Of a DNA stretch of 64,000 bases, positions 8,487-15,864 are shown one piece after another (position 1 is the stretch's first letter; each line of letters starts with the position of its first letter). Below the pieces are notes generated by a model. It made no database searches and was not told the origin of the DNA. It worked only from the letters and a program-made list of their open reading frames with translations. The position numbers and the translations under genes were made by a program. Origin of the DNA: Saltatorellus ferox (GTDB lineage Bacteria > Planctomycetota > UBA1135 > GCA-002686595); NCBI GenBank assembly GCA_007751475.1, contig CP036434.1, positions 2,046,001 through 2,110,000 on the forward strand. Direction: 5' to 3'.

Positions 8487-10028
8487 TTATCGCGTCCCCG
8501 TCAGGCGGGCGTAGCGGTAGTAGACCTCCATGCAGAGAACCATCGCCGCCGTGGAGTAGACGCGGCCCCCCTGGGGACCCCACGGCCCGGCCGGGTCCCA
8601 CGATCCCATCGACGACCCGTCGGCCCGCTGGGAGTCGATCACGGCGCTCTTCATCGCGCGGTTCCACTCCTTCCAGTGGCGACCGCCCATCTGGAACATC
8701 GCGTAGCTGCCGTAGTACCAGTAGTACATATCGCAGTCGCCCGCTTCCGGGTTCCAGCGCGGCGGCGTCCGCAGGAGCAGGTCCGCCTGCTTCGTCATGA
8801 TCGGTGAGTCGTCGGGCGTCTGTCCGAGGAAGAAGCGGCCCAGAAGTCCCACCGCCGTCAGTGCCTCGCCGCGCTCCGGCGCGAACTGATCGTTGACTCC
8901 GAGGACGCGCGAGCTGCGGCTCCCGCGCTCTGTGTAGCCCACGCGACCCGTGGCCTCTTCGGTCATCTCGTCGAACCAGAGGAGCGTCGCCGTGAACGCT
9001 TCGTGATCCACCTCCAGTCCGCAGTCCTGCGCCGCCTTCATGGCGAAGAGTGCCCACCCGGTCACGGACGTGTCGGTGTCACCGAAGGGCGGCGGTTGAT
9101 AGCCCCAGACCCCGTAGGGCTGGCGGTGGCGGCTCAGGTAGTGGCTGGCCTTCTGCGCGCGCTGGCGCAGGTGGACGGAGCGATCGAGGCGGACGATTTC
9201 ACACAGGGCCAGCGTCGCGAGGATGTGGTCGTAGATGTAGCCGTGTCCGATCGCGTGGCCGATGAGACCGGTCTCACGATCCTGCGACTGACTCAGGAAC
9301 TTCGCGCCGCGGGTGACCGTGTCGCGGTACTTGCCGCGCTTCAACGTGTGCCCGTCGCCCAGGAAGGCGAGCAGCGCAAAGCCGGTCAGGCCCACGTCGT
9401 GGTTCGGATCGCCTGCGCCGGTCGTGCGGTCACTTTCGGGGTCATGGAGCATGAAGTCGTCGGCGTTCCAGCGGCCGTCGACGTCCTGATGGCGCGCGAG
9501 CCAGGCGAGGCCCTTGTCGACCGCGACGTTCGTCTGTTTCGTACCGCCGGATCGCGGAGGGCCTCCGCCGAGGCCGCGACCGCCGTCCGCTCCGCCGCCG
9601 ATGCCGAGCACGCCGTTCTCGCCCGTGTGATCGAACGGGTTGGGACTGGGCGTGGGGGAGACGCTGTCGGAGAGGGCTGTGTCGTTCGAGTCCTCTAGCG
9701 ATTCCGTGCTGGTGAAGTCCTCGATGACGGGCTCGTCCATCACCTCTTCCGTCTCGATCTCATCGGGCTCCTCCGGGAGCTCTTCGATGGGGTCGGGTTC
9801 GGGCGGTGCTTCGAGTTCGGCGATGATGGTCTGTTCGTCGGCGGGTTCGAAGACGCTCCACGGGATGGCAGCGATGACGAGGAAGAGAACGAAGTGGAGC
9901 GCGCCGGATAGCAGCAGCCAGGGGGCGCGCTCCATCCACTCGTAGAGGACGTCGTGAAAGGTCTCCTCGTCTTCCCAGCTCTTCGGGAGTGTGCTGATGA
10001 TCGTGGCGCTGTCGGCTCTTGGTTCCAT
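8487..10028 (-). CDS. TonB-like membrane anchor fused to alpha/alpha-toroid (prenyltransferase/squalene-cyclase-like) domain, copy 2
   Basis: A 513-residue protein closely paralogous to the gene at 10300-11865. The N-terminus (PKSWEDEETFHDVLYEWM) precedes one membrane helix (WLLLSGALHFVLFLVIAAIP, about 40-59). An acidic, Pro-rich stretch (about 70-130) and a Gly-rich linker follow, which is the TonB/ExbD-like pattern. Residues about 180-510 are an alpha/alpha-barrel of the prenyltransferase/squalene-cyclase repeat type with recurring GWALFAMKAAQ, GLAWLARHQD and GEALTAVGLLGRFFLGQ helices. No terpene-cyclase DCTAE or DxDD motif was seen, so it is probably a binding scaffold. Start chosen at ATG 10028 because homology to the paralogue begins there. 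The two genes are separated by a strong hairpin. Confidence 0.8.
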   Translation of the reverse strand: MEPRADSATIISTLPKSWEDEETFHDVLYEWMERAPWLLLSGALHFVLFLVIAAIPWSVFEPADEQTIIAELEAPPEPDPIEELPEEPDEIETEEVMDEPVIEDFTSTESLEDSNDTALSDSVSPTPSPNPFDHTGENGVLGIGGGADGGRGLGGGPPRSGGTKQTNVAVDKGLAWLARHQDVDGRWNADDFMLHDPESDRTTGAGDPNHDVGLTGFALLAFLGDGHTLKRGKYRDTVTRGAKFLSQSQDRETGLIGHAIGHGYIYDHILATLALCEIVRLDRSVHLRQRAQKASHYLSRHRQPYGVWGYQPPPFGDTDTSVTGWALFAMKAAQDCGLEVDHEAFTATLLWFDEMTEEATGRVGYTERGSRSSRVLGVNDQFAPERGEALTAVGLLGRFFLGQTPDDSPIMTKQADLLLRTPPRWNPEAGDCDMYYWYYGSYAMFQMGGRHWKEWNRAMKSAVIDSQRADGSSMGSWDPAGPWGPQGGRVYSTAAMVLCMEVYYRYARLTGTR

Positions 10029-10239
10029 GGTGTACCTCGTGTTTGGGTCTGGACACACCTTCTCCCCGTGTCCACCCATGGACCGCCGGGCATGTGTCCG
10101 CGCGATCCCTGGATCGCGCACCTGAACGCAGGCTCGGGCCGCCCACTGCGGGGGGCCCTGGTCTCGCGCTGCGTACGCATTCAGAACGTTCCCGGGGCCG
10201 CTCGGTTCACGCGCTGCGCAGGATGTCGACCCAATGCAA

Positions 10240-10275
10240 GAACGCCCGCTCCGGCCATGGCCGGAACGGGCGTTC
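10240..10275 (-). terminator. Long inverted repeat between the two TonB-like paralogues
   Basis: GAACGCCCG pairs with CGGGCGTTC and encloses the inner palindrome CCGGCCATGGCCGG. The structure is nearly continuous, with only a CT/AA mismatch. It starts 25 bp beyond the stop of the upstream paralogue on the minus strand, followed by TTGCATTGG. It probably terminates or attenuates transcription into the second copy. Confidence 0.65.
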
Positions 10276-10299
10276 CATCGAGCAAGCTCGTGGGGCGTC

Positions 10300-11865
10300 T
10301 TAGCGCGCGCCGAGCACCTTGGCGTAGCGGAAGTACACCTCGAGGCAGAGCACCATGGTCGCGGTCGAGTAGACGCGGCCGCCGGCGTAGCCCCAGGGGC
10401 CGACCGGGTCCCACGAACCCTTGAACGCGGTGCCGCCGTCGGAGCGCTGGCTTTCCACCACGGCGGGCTTCATGGCCTTGTTCCACTCTTTCCAGTACTT
10501 GCCGCCCATCTGGAACATGGCGTAGCTGCCGTAGTACCAGTAGTACATGTCGCAGCCGAACTTCTCGGGCTCCCACTTCGGAAGGCGGCGAAGCAGAAGC
10601 TCCGCGTGGTCCTTCATGATCGTCTGATCGTCCGGGTTCTGACCCAGGAAGAAGCGGCAGAGGAGGGCCACGGCGGTCAGGGCCTCACCCGAGTCGGTCG
10701 GGTACTGCTCCTGGTTCATGCCGGCGACTCGCGAGGACGGTGAACCGCGCTCGGTGTAACCCACGCGACCGGTGCCTTCGTCGGTCATCTCGTCGAAGAA
10801 CTGGATCGCCGCGACGTAGGCTTCCTCGTCGACGTCGAGCTTGCCTTCCTGGGCCGACTTCATGGCGAAGATCATCCATCCGGTGACGGAGGTGTCGCTG
10901 TCGCCATCGGGCGGGACGGCGTAGCGCCAGGCACCGTACGGGTTGCGTGCACGGCTGATGTAGTTGATCGCCTTCTGGGCCTTCGTCTTCAGCAGGATCG
11001 ACTTGTCGATGTAGTACGTCTCGCACATGGCGAGCGTCGCGATCGCATGGTCGTAGAGGAACGCCTGGCCGATCTCCTGTCCGAAGATGCCGGACTCCTT
11101 GTCCTGCTGGGCTGCGAGCCACTTGATGCCCTTCGAGACGACGTCCTTGTAGGCGCCGCGGGTCATCGTGTGGCCGTCGCCGAGGAACGCGAGGAGCGCG
11201 AGCCCGGTCACGCCGATGTCGTGGATCGCGTCGCCGCCGTCGTCGCGGTCGTTCTTGTCCTTGTCGTCGTCGTGCTTCCAGAACTCGTCGGCGTCCCAGC
11301 CACCGCTCTCGTCCTGGTGGTTCTTGAGCCACTCGAGGCCGTCCTTGATGGCCTGCTCGGTGCCGGTGCCGCCCGCGGCGCGCAGGTTGCGACGGCCGCC
11401 GAAGCGTCCACCGTACTTGCCGCCCGCGCCGCCACCGATGCCGAGCACCGCGTTGGAGTTGTTGCTATCGAAGGGCGAGTCCGCGTTCGAGTCGTTGCCC
11501 TCGGAGGACTCGTAGTCCTCGTTGGTGTCGGTCTCGTTGTGGTCCGAGACCTCGAACTCCTCGATGATCGGCTCTTCCTCGGTCTCCTCTTCCTCGATCT
11601 CCTCGGGCTCTTCCTCTTCCTCCTCGAGCTCCTCGGGGGGTGGTTGCTCGATGCTCGCTTCGACGTTCTGGTCGGGGGTCTTCTCGAAGACGCTCCACGG
11701 GATGGCCGCGACGATGAGGAAGAGGACGAAGTGCAGGGCGCCTGAGATCAGGAGCCACGGCGCCTTGCTCATCCACTCGTACAGGACGTCGTTGAACGTT
11801 TCCTCCTCTTCCCAGGGCTTGGGCATGGAGGACTCAATATGGATATCGCGGTAGTCGTTGCTCAT
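10300..11865 (-). CDS. TonB-like membrane anchor fused to alpha/alpha-toroid domain, copy 1
   Basis: A 521-residue paralogue of 8487-10028. The order is: conserved N-terminal PKPWEEEETFNDVLYEWM, a single membrane helix (WLLISGALHFVLFLIVAAIP, about 30-49), a very acidic segment (about 65-135, runs of Glu), a Gly-rich linker (LGIGGGAGGKYGGRFGG), and an alpha/alpha-toroid with repeats such as GLEWLKNHQDESGGWDADEF, GVTGLALLAFLGDGHT and GWMIFAMKSAQ. The C-terminus (CDMYYWYYGSYAMFQMGG to YSTATMVLCLEVYFRYA) is almost identical in the two copies. Architecture predicts a cytoplasmic N-terminus and a periplasmic toroid. The prenyltransferase-like family name reflects the fold only. It lies downstream of a SurA-like gene on the same strand. 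Function unknown. Confidence 0.82.
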   Translation of the reverse strand: MSNDYRDIHIESSMPKPWEEEETFNDVLYEWMSKAPWLLISGALHFVLFLIVAAIPWSVFEKTPDQNVEASIEQPPPEELEEEEEEPEEIEEEETEEEPIIEEFEVSDHNETDTNEDYESSEGNDSNADSPFDSNNSNAVLGIGGGAGGKYGGRFGGRRNLRAAGGTGTEQAIKDGLEWLKNHQDESGGWDADEFWKHDDDKDKNDRDDGGDAIHDIGVTGLALLAFLGDGHTMTRGAYKDVVSKGIKWLAAQQDKESGIFGQEIGQAFLYDHAIATLAMCETYYIDKSILLKTKAQKAINYISRARNPYGAWRYAVPPDGDSDTSVTGWMIFAMKSAQEGKLDVDEEAYVAAIQFFDEMTDEGTGRVGYTERGSPSSRVAGMNQEQYPTDSGEALTAVALLCRFFLGQNPDDQTIMKDHAELLLRRLPKWEPEKFGCDMYYWYYGSYAMFQMGGKYWKEWNKAMKPAVVESQRSDGGTAFKGSWDPVGPWGYAGGRVYSTATMVLCLEVYFRYAKVLGAR

Positions 11866-12101
11866 GAGCGGTGGCGCGTTCTTGTCGATGCGCCTCCCCC
11901 GGAAAGCGGAAGAGGGGCTGGATCGCGTGAGGGGGGACCCCGTCGAATCGGGGCCGTTCTGGGGGTGCCTGGGTGGCCCCGAAGGGCTTTTCGAGGCTCC
12001 ACAGGGTCAACGTGGGGGCCGTTGGAGGGTTCAGAGGTTATCCGGGGAATCTGCCGGTGACTACAGAGCAGGCCAGAAGCCTCTCCGAAGCGGCCTCACG
12101 G

Positions 12102-13280
12102 CTACTTCGAACGTAGGCGGCGGCCCGCGGAGAGGAAGTCCTTGCGGAGCTGCTCCGGGGCGAGGTGCGTGGTCCTGACGAGGTCCGCAAGTCCTCTGGC
12201 CACGCGGACTTCCGACGATTCCTCCGCGATGGCCTTGCGCAGCTTCGTCTGGAGTTCGAGGTCCTTGAAGGGGAGGGCTTCGGTGGCGCGAGTGCGGTCG
12301 ACGATCTTGAGAAGCACGTAGGCCTGGGGTGTGCCTGCGGGATTGAACTCCAGGATCGGGCTCAGCTCGCCGGCGTCCGCCTCCTGGACGAACGTCGTCA
12401 CCTCTTCGGTCTGGGTGGTGAAGTCGCGCTGGAAGAGTTCGGCGAGGCGGGTCGTCGGGACGTCGCGGACGAGGCTCTCATCGCCCTGCAATTCGGGAGA
12501 GACGAAGGTCCGGATGGCCTCGTCGAAGGTCAGGATGCCGTCCTGGATGCGTTCGCGCAGCGTCTCGATCTCGCCTTTGACCGCTTCGGGTGGACGGCCA
12601 CCAGGTGTGACCATGAGCACGATCCGCTGGACGGAGACCTTGCCCTGCCGGGTCTTGCCGACCACGGCGTTGAGCTTTTCGTCGCGCGCTTCCACGTATT
12701 CGCGGTAGCGGGCCCACTGCTGGCCCGGCCGGATGTACGAATCCACGAAGATGCGCCCGGTGGCCCCGGGCAGGTCGCCCTTGATGGAGTTCTCCCAGAG
12801 GTTGGCCATGAGGCCCTCGCCGAGCAGATTCTTGTAATCGTTCGGGGTGATGCCGAAGCGTTCGAAGTTGGCGGCGGCGGCCTGGGCGCCCCCGAGTTCC
12901 TCGAGTTTGGCGCGGAAGAAGCGTTCGCGCTCGGCCTCGATGAGCTCTTCCTCGTACCCCTGGGACCGCCCGCCCTGGATCTTGAGCCGCTGCTCGATCA
13001 GCTGGGTCAGGGCCGCGGAGATCTTGAGGGCCTGCCGCTTGGCGGGATCGAGGTCGGGCTGGTCAACGGTGGGATCCTCGAAGCGCGGACTCCCGAGCCA
13101 GCTGAAGACGTCGATCCGAGTGATGATCTCTTCCCCGACGACGGCGACGTGAAAGTTCCCGTACTGGTCGAGCAGCCGCATCTCGAGCTCGGTACTGGGC
13201 TTCCACCGCCCCTCCTGTGCCCCAGGAGCCACCTGCGCCCCCAAGAAAACGGCCAGACCAAGTGCAGAGAGAATCGCCAT
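12102..13280 (-). CDS. SurA-like periplasmic chaperone / parvulin-type peptidyl-prolyl isomerase
   Basis: Starts at ATG 13280 (MAILSALGLAVFLGAQVAPG, a signal peptide). In-frame residues upstream of this start are Gly-rich and unlikely to be translated. After a segment typical of SurA N-domains (VGEEIITRIDVFSWLG, then a helical region to about 190), residues about 215-350 show the parvulin pattern: GKVSVQRIVLMV, a stretch of helix with GILTFDEAIRTFVSPELQGD, and GELSPILEFNPAGTPQAYVL. The family folds outer-membrane and exported proteins in the periplasm. A product of 392 residues is normal for SurA. It is divergent from the BNR-repeat gene across a 144-bp palindrome, and 236 bp upstream of the TonB-like pair on the same strand. 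Confidence 0.8.
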   Translation of the reverse strand: MAILSALGLAVFLGAQVAPGAQEGRWKPSTELEMRLLDQYGNFHVAVVGEEIITRIDVFSWLGSPRFEDPTVDQPDLDPAKRQALKISAALTQLIEQRLKIQGGRSQGYEEELIEAERERFFRAKLEELGGAQAAAANFERFGITPNDYKNLLGEGLMANLWENSIKGDLPGATGRIFVDSYIRPGQQWARYREYVEARDEKLNAVVGKTRQGKVSVQRIVLMVTPGGRPPEAVKGEIETLRERIQDGILTFDEAIRTFVSPELQGDESLVRDVPTTRLAELFQRDFTTQTEEVTTFVQEADAGELSPILEFNPAGTPQAYVLLKIVDRTRATEALPFKDLELQTKLRKAIAEESSEVRVARGLADLVRTTHLAPEQLRKDFLSAGRRLRSK

Positions 13281-13331
13281 CCCGCCATCCTCCCCGCCGC
13301 CTCCCCACATCTCAAGCAGCGCCCCCCATTA

Positions 13332-13475
13332 ACCGTCCCCCAACCGACACAAACGGACCAGGTGCAAACGTTCCGGAATGGACGGACCAGGTGCATCCAT
13401 TCCGGAATGGATGCACCTGGTCCGTCCATTCCGGAACGTTTGCACCTGGTCCGTTTGTGTCGGTTGGGGGGCGGT
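13332..13475. repeat. 144-bp near-perfect palindrome made of 29-bp-spaced submotifs
   Basis: Positions 13332-13403 are the reverse complement of 13404-13475, with a single mismatch pair (13336/13471). The palindrome contains TTCCGGAA three times (13371, 13400 and 13429) at 29-bp spacing. GGACCAGGTGCA occurs at 13355 and 13384, with its reverse complement at 13412 and 13441, also 29 bp apart. It fills the gap between two divergent starts (13280 and 13529). It could extrude as a cruciform or fold as RNA. Possible identities are a REP/BIME-like element, a palindromic MITE or a multi-site operator. Confidence 0.95.
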
Positions 13476-13528
13476 GGAGATCTCCTGGAATGGTGTGAAC
13501 CGCGGCGGAGCGATCCAGATGGGGTTTC

Positions 13529-15448
13529 ATGAAGTATCTCCTCGATCCTCGCCCGCCTCTCTCGCTCGGGCTCGTCTGTTGCGTTCTCGGGAGCGCGGCC
13601 TTTTCCCAGGTTTCCTTCACAGAGGCGGCGCCTGCCGTCGGTTGGGTGGCGCTCGCGGCCCTGCCTGGTGCGGCCCCCCGCGCCTGGTCCGTCACCTTCT
13701 CCGATGCGGAGCCGGACACCGCCTATGCCGGGTCCTCGGCCGGGCTTCTCATTTCGCTCGATCAAGGGACCAGCTGGTCCCTTCAGAGTCCATGGCCCCG
13801 GGACCACGCGGGCTACGGCATCGTCGCCGCGTCCCCCGCCGATCCCGGAACCATCGTCGGCGCCATCGGACTCAGCGGCGTCTGGCGCACCACGGATCGT
13901 GGGCTCACCTGGGTCCAGCCCACAGTCCCTCCCGACGAAGGGTTTCTGGTCGACGTTCGGTTCGCGCCCGGCTGCGCCAGCGTCGTCTTCGTTCAGGGCT
14001 TCGGCCAGTTCCTATGGCGCAGCGTCGACGGCGGCGACCACTTCCACCCCTTCTTCGACGCGGGCCCGGGCGGCTCCGTCTCAGGTTTCGACGTCGCCGA
14101 GGGCAACCCGTTCCACGTGGTCGTCCATTCCGGTGGGAACGTCTGGATCACGCGAGACGGTGGCCTGAACTGGCTACGGCGCGCCGCGCCCGCTGGCGCC
14201 ATCGGTCCGATCCTCCTCGATCCCTTCGATCCCACCCGCATGCTCGTGCTGGGATTCGGCAACCTCTTCCGAAGCGACGACGAAGGGGCCACCTGGACCG
14301 AGTCCGGCGTCGCTCCCACGGGCAGCATCGCGTTCGACGCATTCGAATGGGATCGCGGGGTCCCCGGCGCGATCCACCTCGGCGCCCGTGGCCTCGGCGT
14401 CTATCGCTCAGGAGACGCCGGCCAGACCTGGAGTCTCATCGGCGGCCCAGGCCTCGATCGATCCAGCGCGCGCCCCTACGACCTCGCCACGTCACCAGCG
14501 CGCCCGGGCCGCGTGCTCCTCGGTGAGGCTGGCGGTCTCTTCACTTCGTCTGACGGAGGCCTCTCCTACAGCAACCGGAACGCCGGGCTCGGCGAGCACG
14601 CCTGGATCACCGGCGTCGCCGCTGATCCGACCGATCGGAACCGGATCGTCGCAGCCAGCGGCGGCACCGTCGCCACCTCCGCGGACGGCGGTGCCACCTG
14701 GACGCCTTCCGCGCTCGCACCGCGCACCCATCCCCAGCCGGTCCGCGCTGACCCCACGACCCCAGGGCGCTTCTACCTCACGGACACCGCGGTCGGCCTC
14801 CACCGCAGCGACGACGGCGGCCTCACCTTCGACCTCGTCTTCGAGCAGCCGGGCGTGTACTTCTGGAACGTCGCGCCGCACCCGACGACCCCCGGACGCG
14901 TCTTCGGCGCAGGCGCGGGCCTCTGTCGCAGCGACGACTCAGGCGCCACGTTCAGCGGCAACCTCGTCGGCGCGGGCTGGGTCTGGGCCGTCGAGATCAG
15001 CCCCGTCGACCCCGACGTCATGTTCTGCTCCACCGGCTCGACGGTGCTTCGAAGCCTCGACGGTGGCCTCTCCTTCCAGCCGGCCCTCACGTCGCCGCCG
15101 GCCGTGGTGCGGACGCTGCAAGCCGACCCTTACGACGCGAACGTCGTTTACGGGACCTCGGACGGGTCCGGCGCCTGGAAGAGCGAGGACGCGGGCCTCC
15201 ACTGGTACAGGCTTCCCGAGAGCCGCAGGAGTGAGAGCGGCCTCGCGCCGCTCCCGGGTCTCCCCGGCGGGTGGATCTCGGGCCTGGGGGCGTCGCAGAA
15301 CGCGCGGATCAGCCTCGACGATGGCATGACCTTCCGAACGCTGCGCTCAGCCCTGGGCTCGTCCGCCAGCGTTCTCTCCAGCACCCCTTCGGACGTCTTT
15401 CTCGGCACCAGCGGAAGCGGCATATTCCGCCTCGCGAGCCGCCGCTGA
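13529..15448 (+). CDS. Secreted BNR/Asp-box beta-propeller protein (sialidase/VPS10-like repeats)
   Basis: A 639-residue protein with an N-terminal signal peptide (about 1-27, ending in SAAFSQ). The rest is built from repeats of the Asp-box type S-x-D-x-G-x-T-W: SLDQGTSWS, TTDRGLTWV, SVDGGDHF, TRDGGLNWL, SDDEGATWT, SGDAGQTWS, SSDGGLSYS, SADGGATWT, SDDGGLTFD, SDDSGATFS, SLDGGLSF and SEDAGLHWY. These predict one or two beta-propellers. Such repeats occur in sialidases, photosystem-assembly factor Ycf48 and Sortilin. No sialidase active-site Arg/Glu triad was identified, so an enzymatic activity is not claimed. The gene follows the palindrome and precedes a small membrane protein by 17 bp. Confidence 0.85.
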   Translation: MKYLLDPRPPLSLGLVCCVLGSAAFSQVSFTEAAPAVGWVALAALPGAAPRAWSVTFSDAEPDTAYAGSSAGLLISLDQGTSWSLQSPWPRDHAGYGIVAASPADPGTIVGAIGLSGVWRTTDRGLTWVQPTVPPDEGFLVDVRFAPGCASVVFVQGFGQFLWRSVDGGDHFHPFFDAGPGGSVSGFDVAEGNPFHVVVHSGGNVWITRDGGLNWLRRAAPAGAIGPILLDPFDPTRMLVLGFGNLFRSDDEGATWTESGVAPTGSIAFDAFEWDRGVPGAIHLGARGLGVYRSGDAGQTWSLIGGPGLDRSSARPYDLATSPARPGRVLLGEAGGLFTSSDGGLSYSNRNAGLGEHAWITGVAADPTDRNRIVAASGGTVATSADGGATWTPSALAPRTHPQPVRADPTTPGRFYLTDTAVGLHRSDDGGLTFDLVFEQPGVYFWNVAPHPTTPGRVFGAGAGLCRSDDSGATFSGNLVGAGWVWAVEISPVDPDVMFCSTGSTVLRSLDGGLSFQPALTSPPAVVRTLQADPYDANVVYGTSDGSGAWKSEDAGLHWYRLPESRRSESGLAPLPGLPGGWISGLGASQNARISLDDGMTFRTLRSALGSSASVLSSTPSDVFLGTSGSGIFRLASRR

Positions 15449-15465
15449 GAGCTACCCTCTCCGGC

Positions 15466-15822
15466 ATGATCGCCGCCATCGCCCCGGACCTGCACCCGAT
15501 CGTCGCCCTCGTTCTCCAGAAGGAGATCGCGGGCGACGACGCGTTTGCCCTCATCTCGCTGGTGGCCGGAATCGCGGTCTTCGCAGGACTCGCCGAGATC
15601 GTTCAGCGTCGGGCCGGCAAGGGCTTTCCGATTCCGCTCCTGATCTACAGCCACCTCCTTCTGATCGTCGTCTTCGTGTATTCGCTCCTGGCCCTCGTGG
15701 ACACCCCCGTGGGAGCCGATGCCGCCGAGTCGGCGGTCGTGGGGCGCTGGCCGCTCTACGCCACGCTCCTGCCGCTTCCGTTCATCGTTCTTGGCCGTCT
15801 GGTGTCGACGAAGAAATCCTGA
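15466..15822 (+). CDS. Small membrane protein, function unknown
   Basis: A 118-residue protein from ATG 15466. Three hydrophobic segments are visible: about 24-40 (FALISLVAGIAVFAGLAEIV), about 54-72 (LLIYSHLLLIVVFVYSLLAL) and about 92-108 (LYATLLPLPFIVLGRL). The frame is open further upstream, but that part overlaps the preceding gene and is Arg/Pro-rich, so it was discarded. It lies 17 bp after the BNR gene and 42 bp before the sigma-factor fusion. A link to the latter, for example as a membrane partner, is possible but speculative. Confidence 0.6.
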   Translation: MIAAIAPDLHPIVALVLQKEIAGDDAFALISLVAGIAVFAGLAEIVQRRAGKGFPIPLLIYSHLLLIVVFVYSLLALVDTPVGADAAESAVVGRWPLYATLLPLPFIVLGRLVSTKKS

Positions 15823-15864
15823 GTTCACGGTTATGCTTCAGGAGGCCCGTGCGCAGGCCCCTTC

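Noticed and set aside
13332..13475. Ordinary transcription terminator
   Set aside because: The arms are 72 bp, the internal repeats are ordered, there is no T-run, and the element lies between divergent starts where no terminator is expected.
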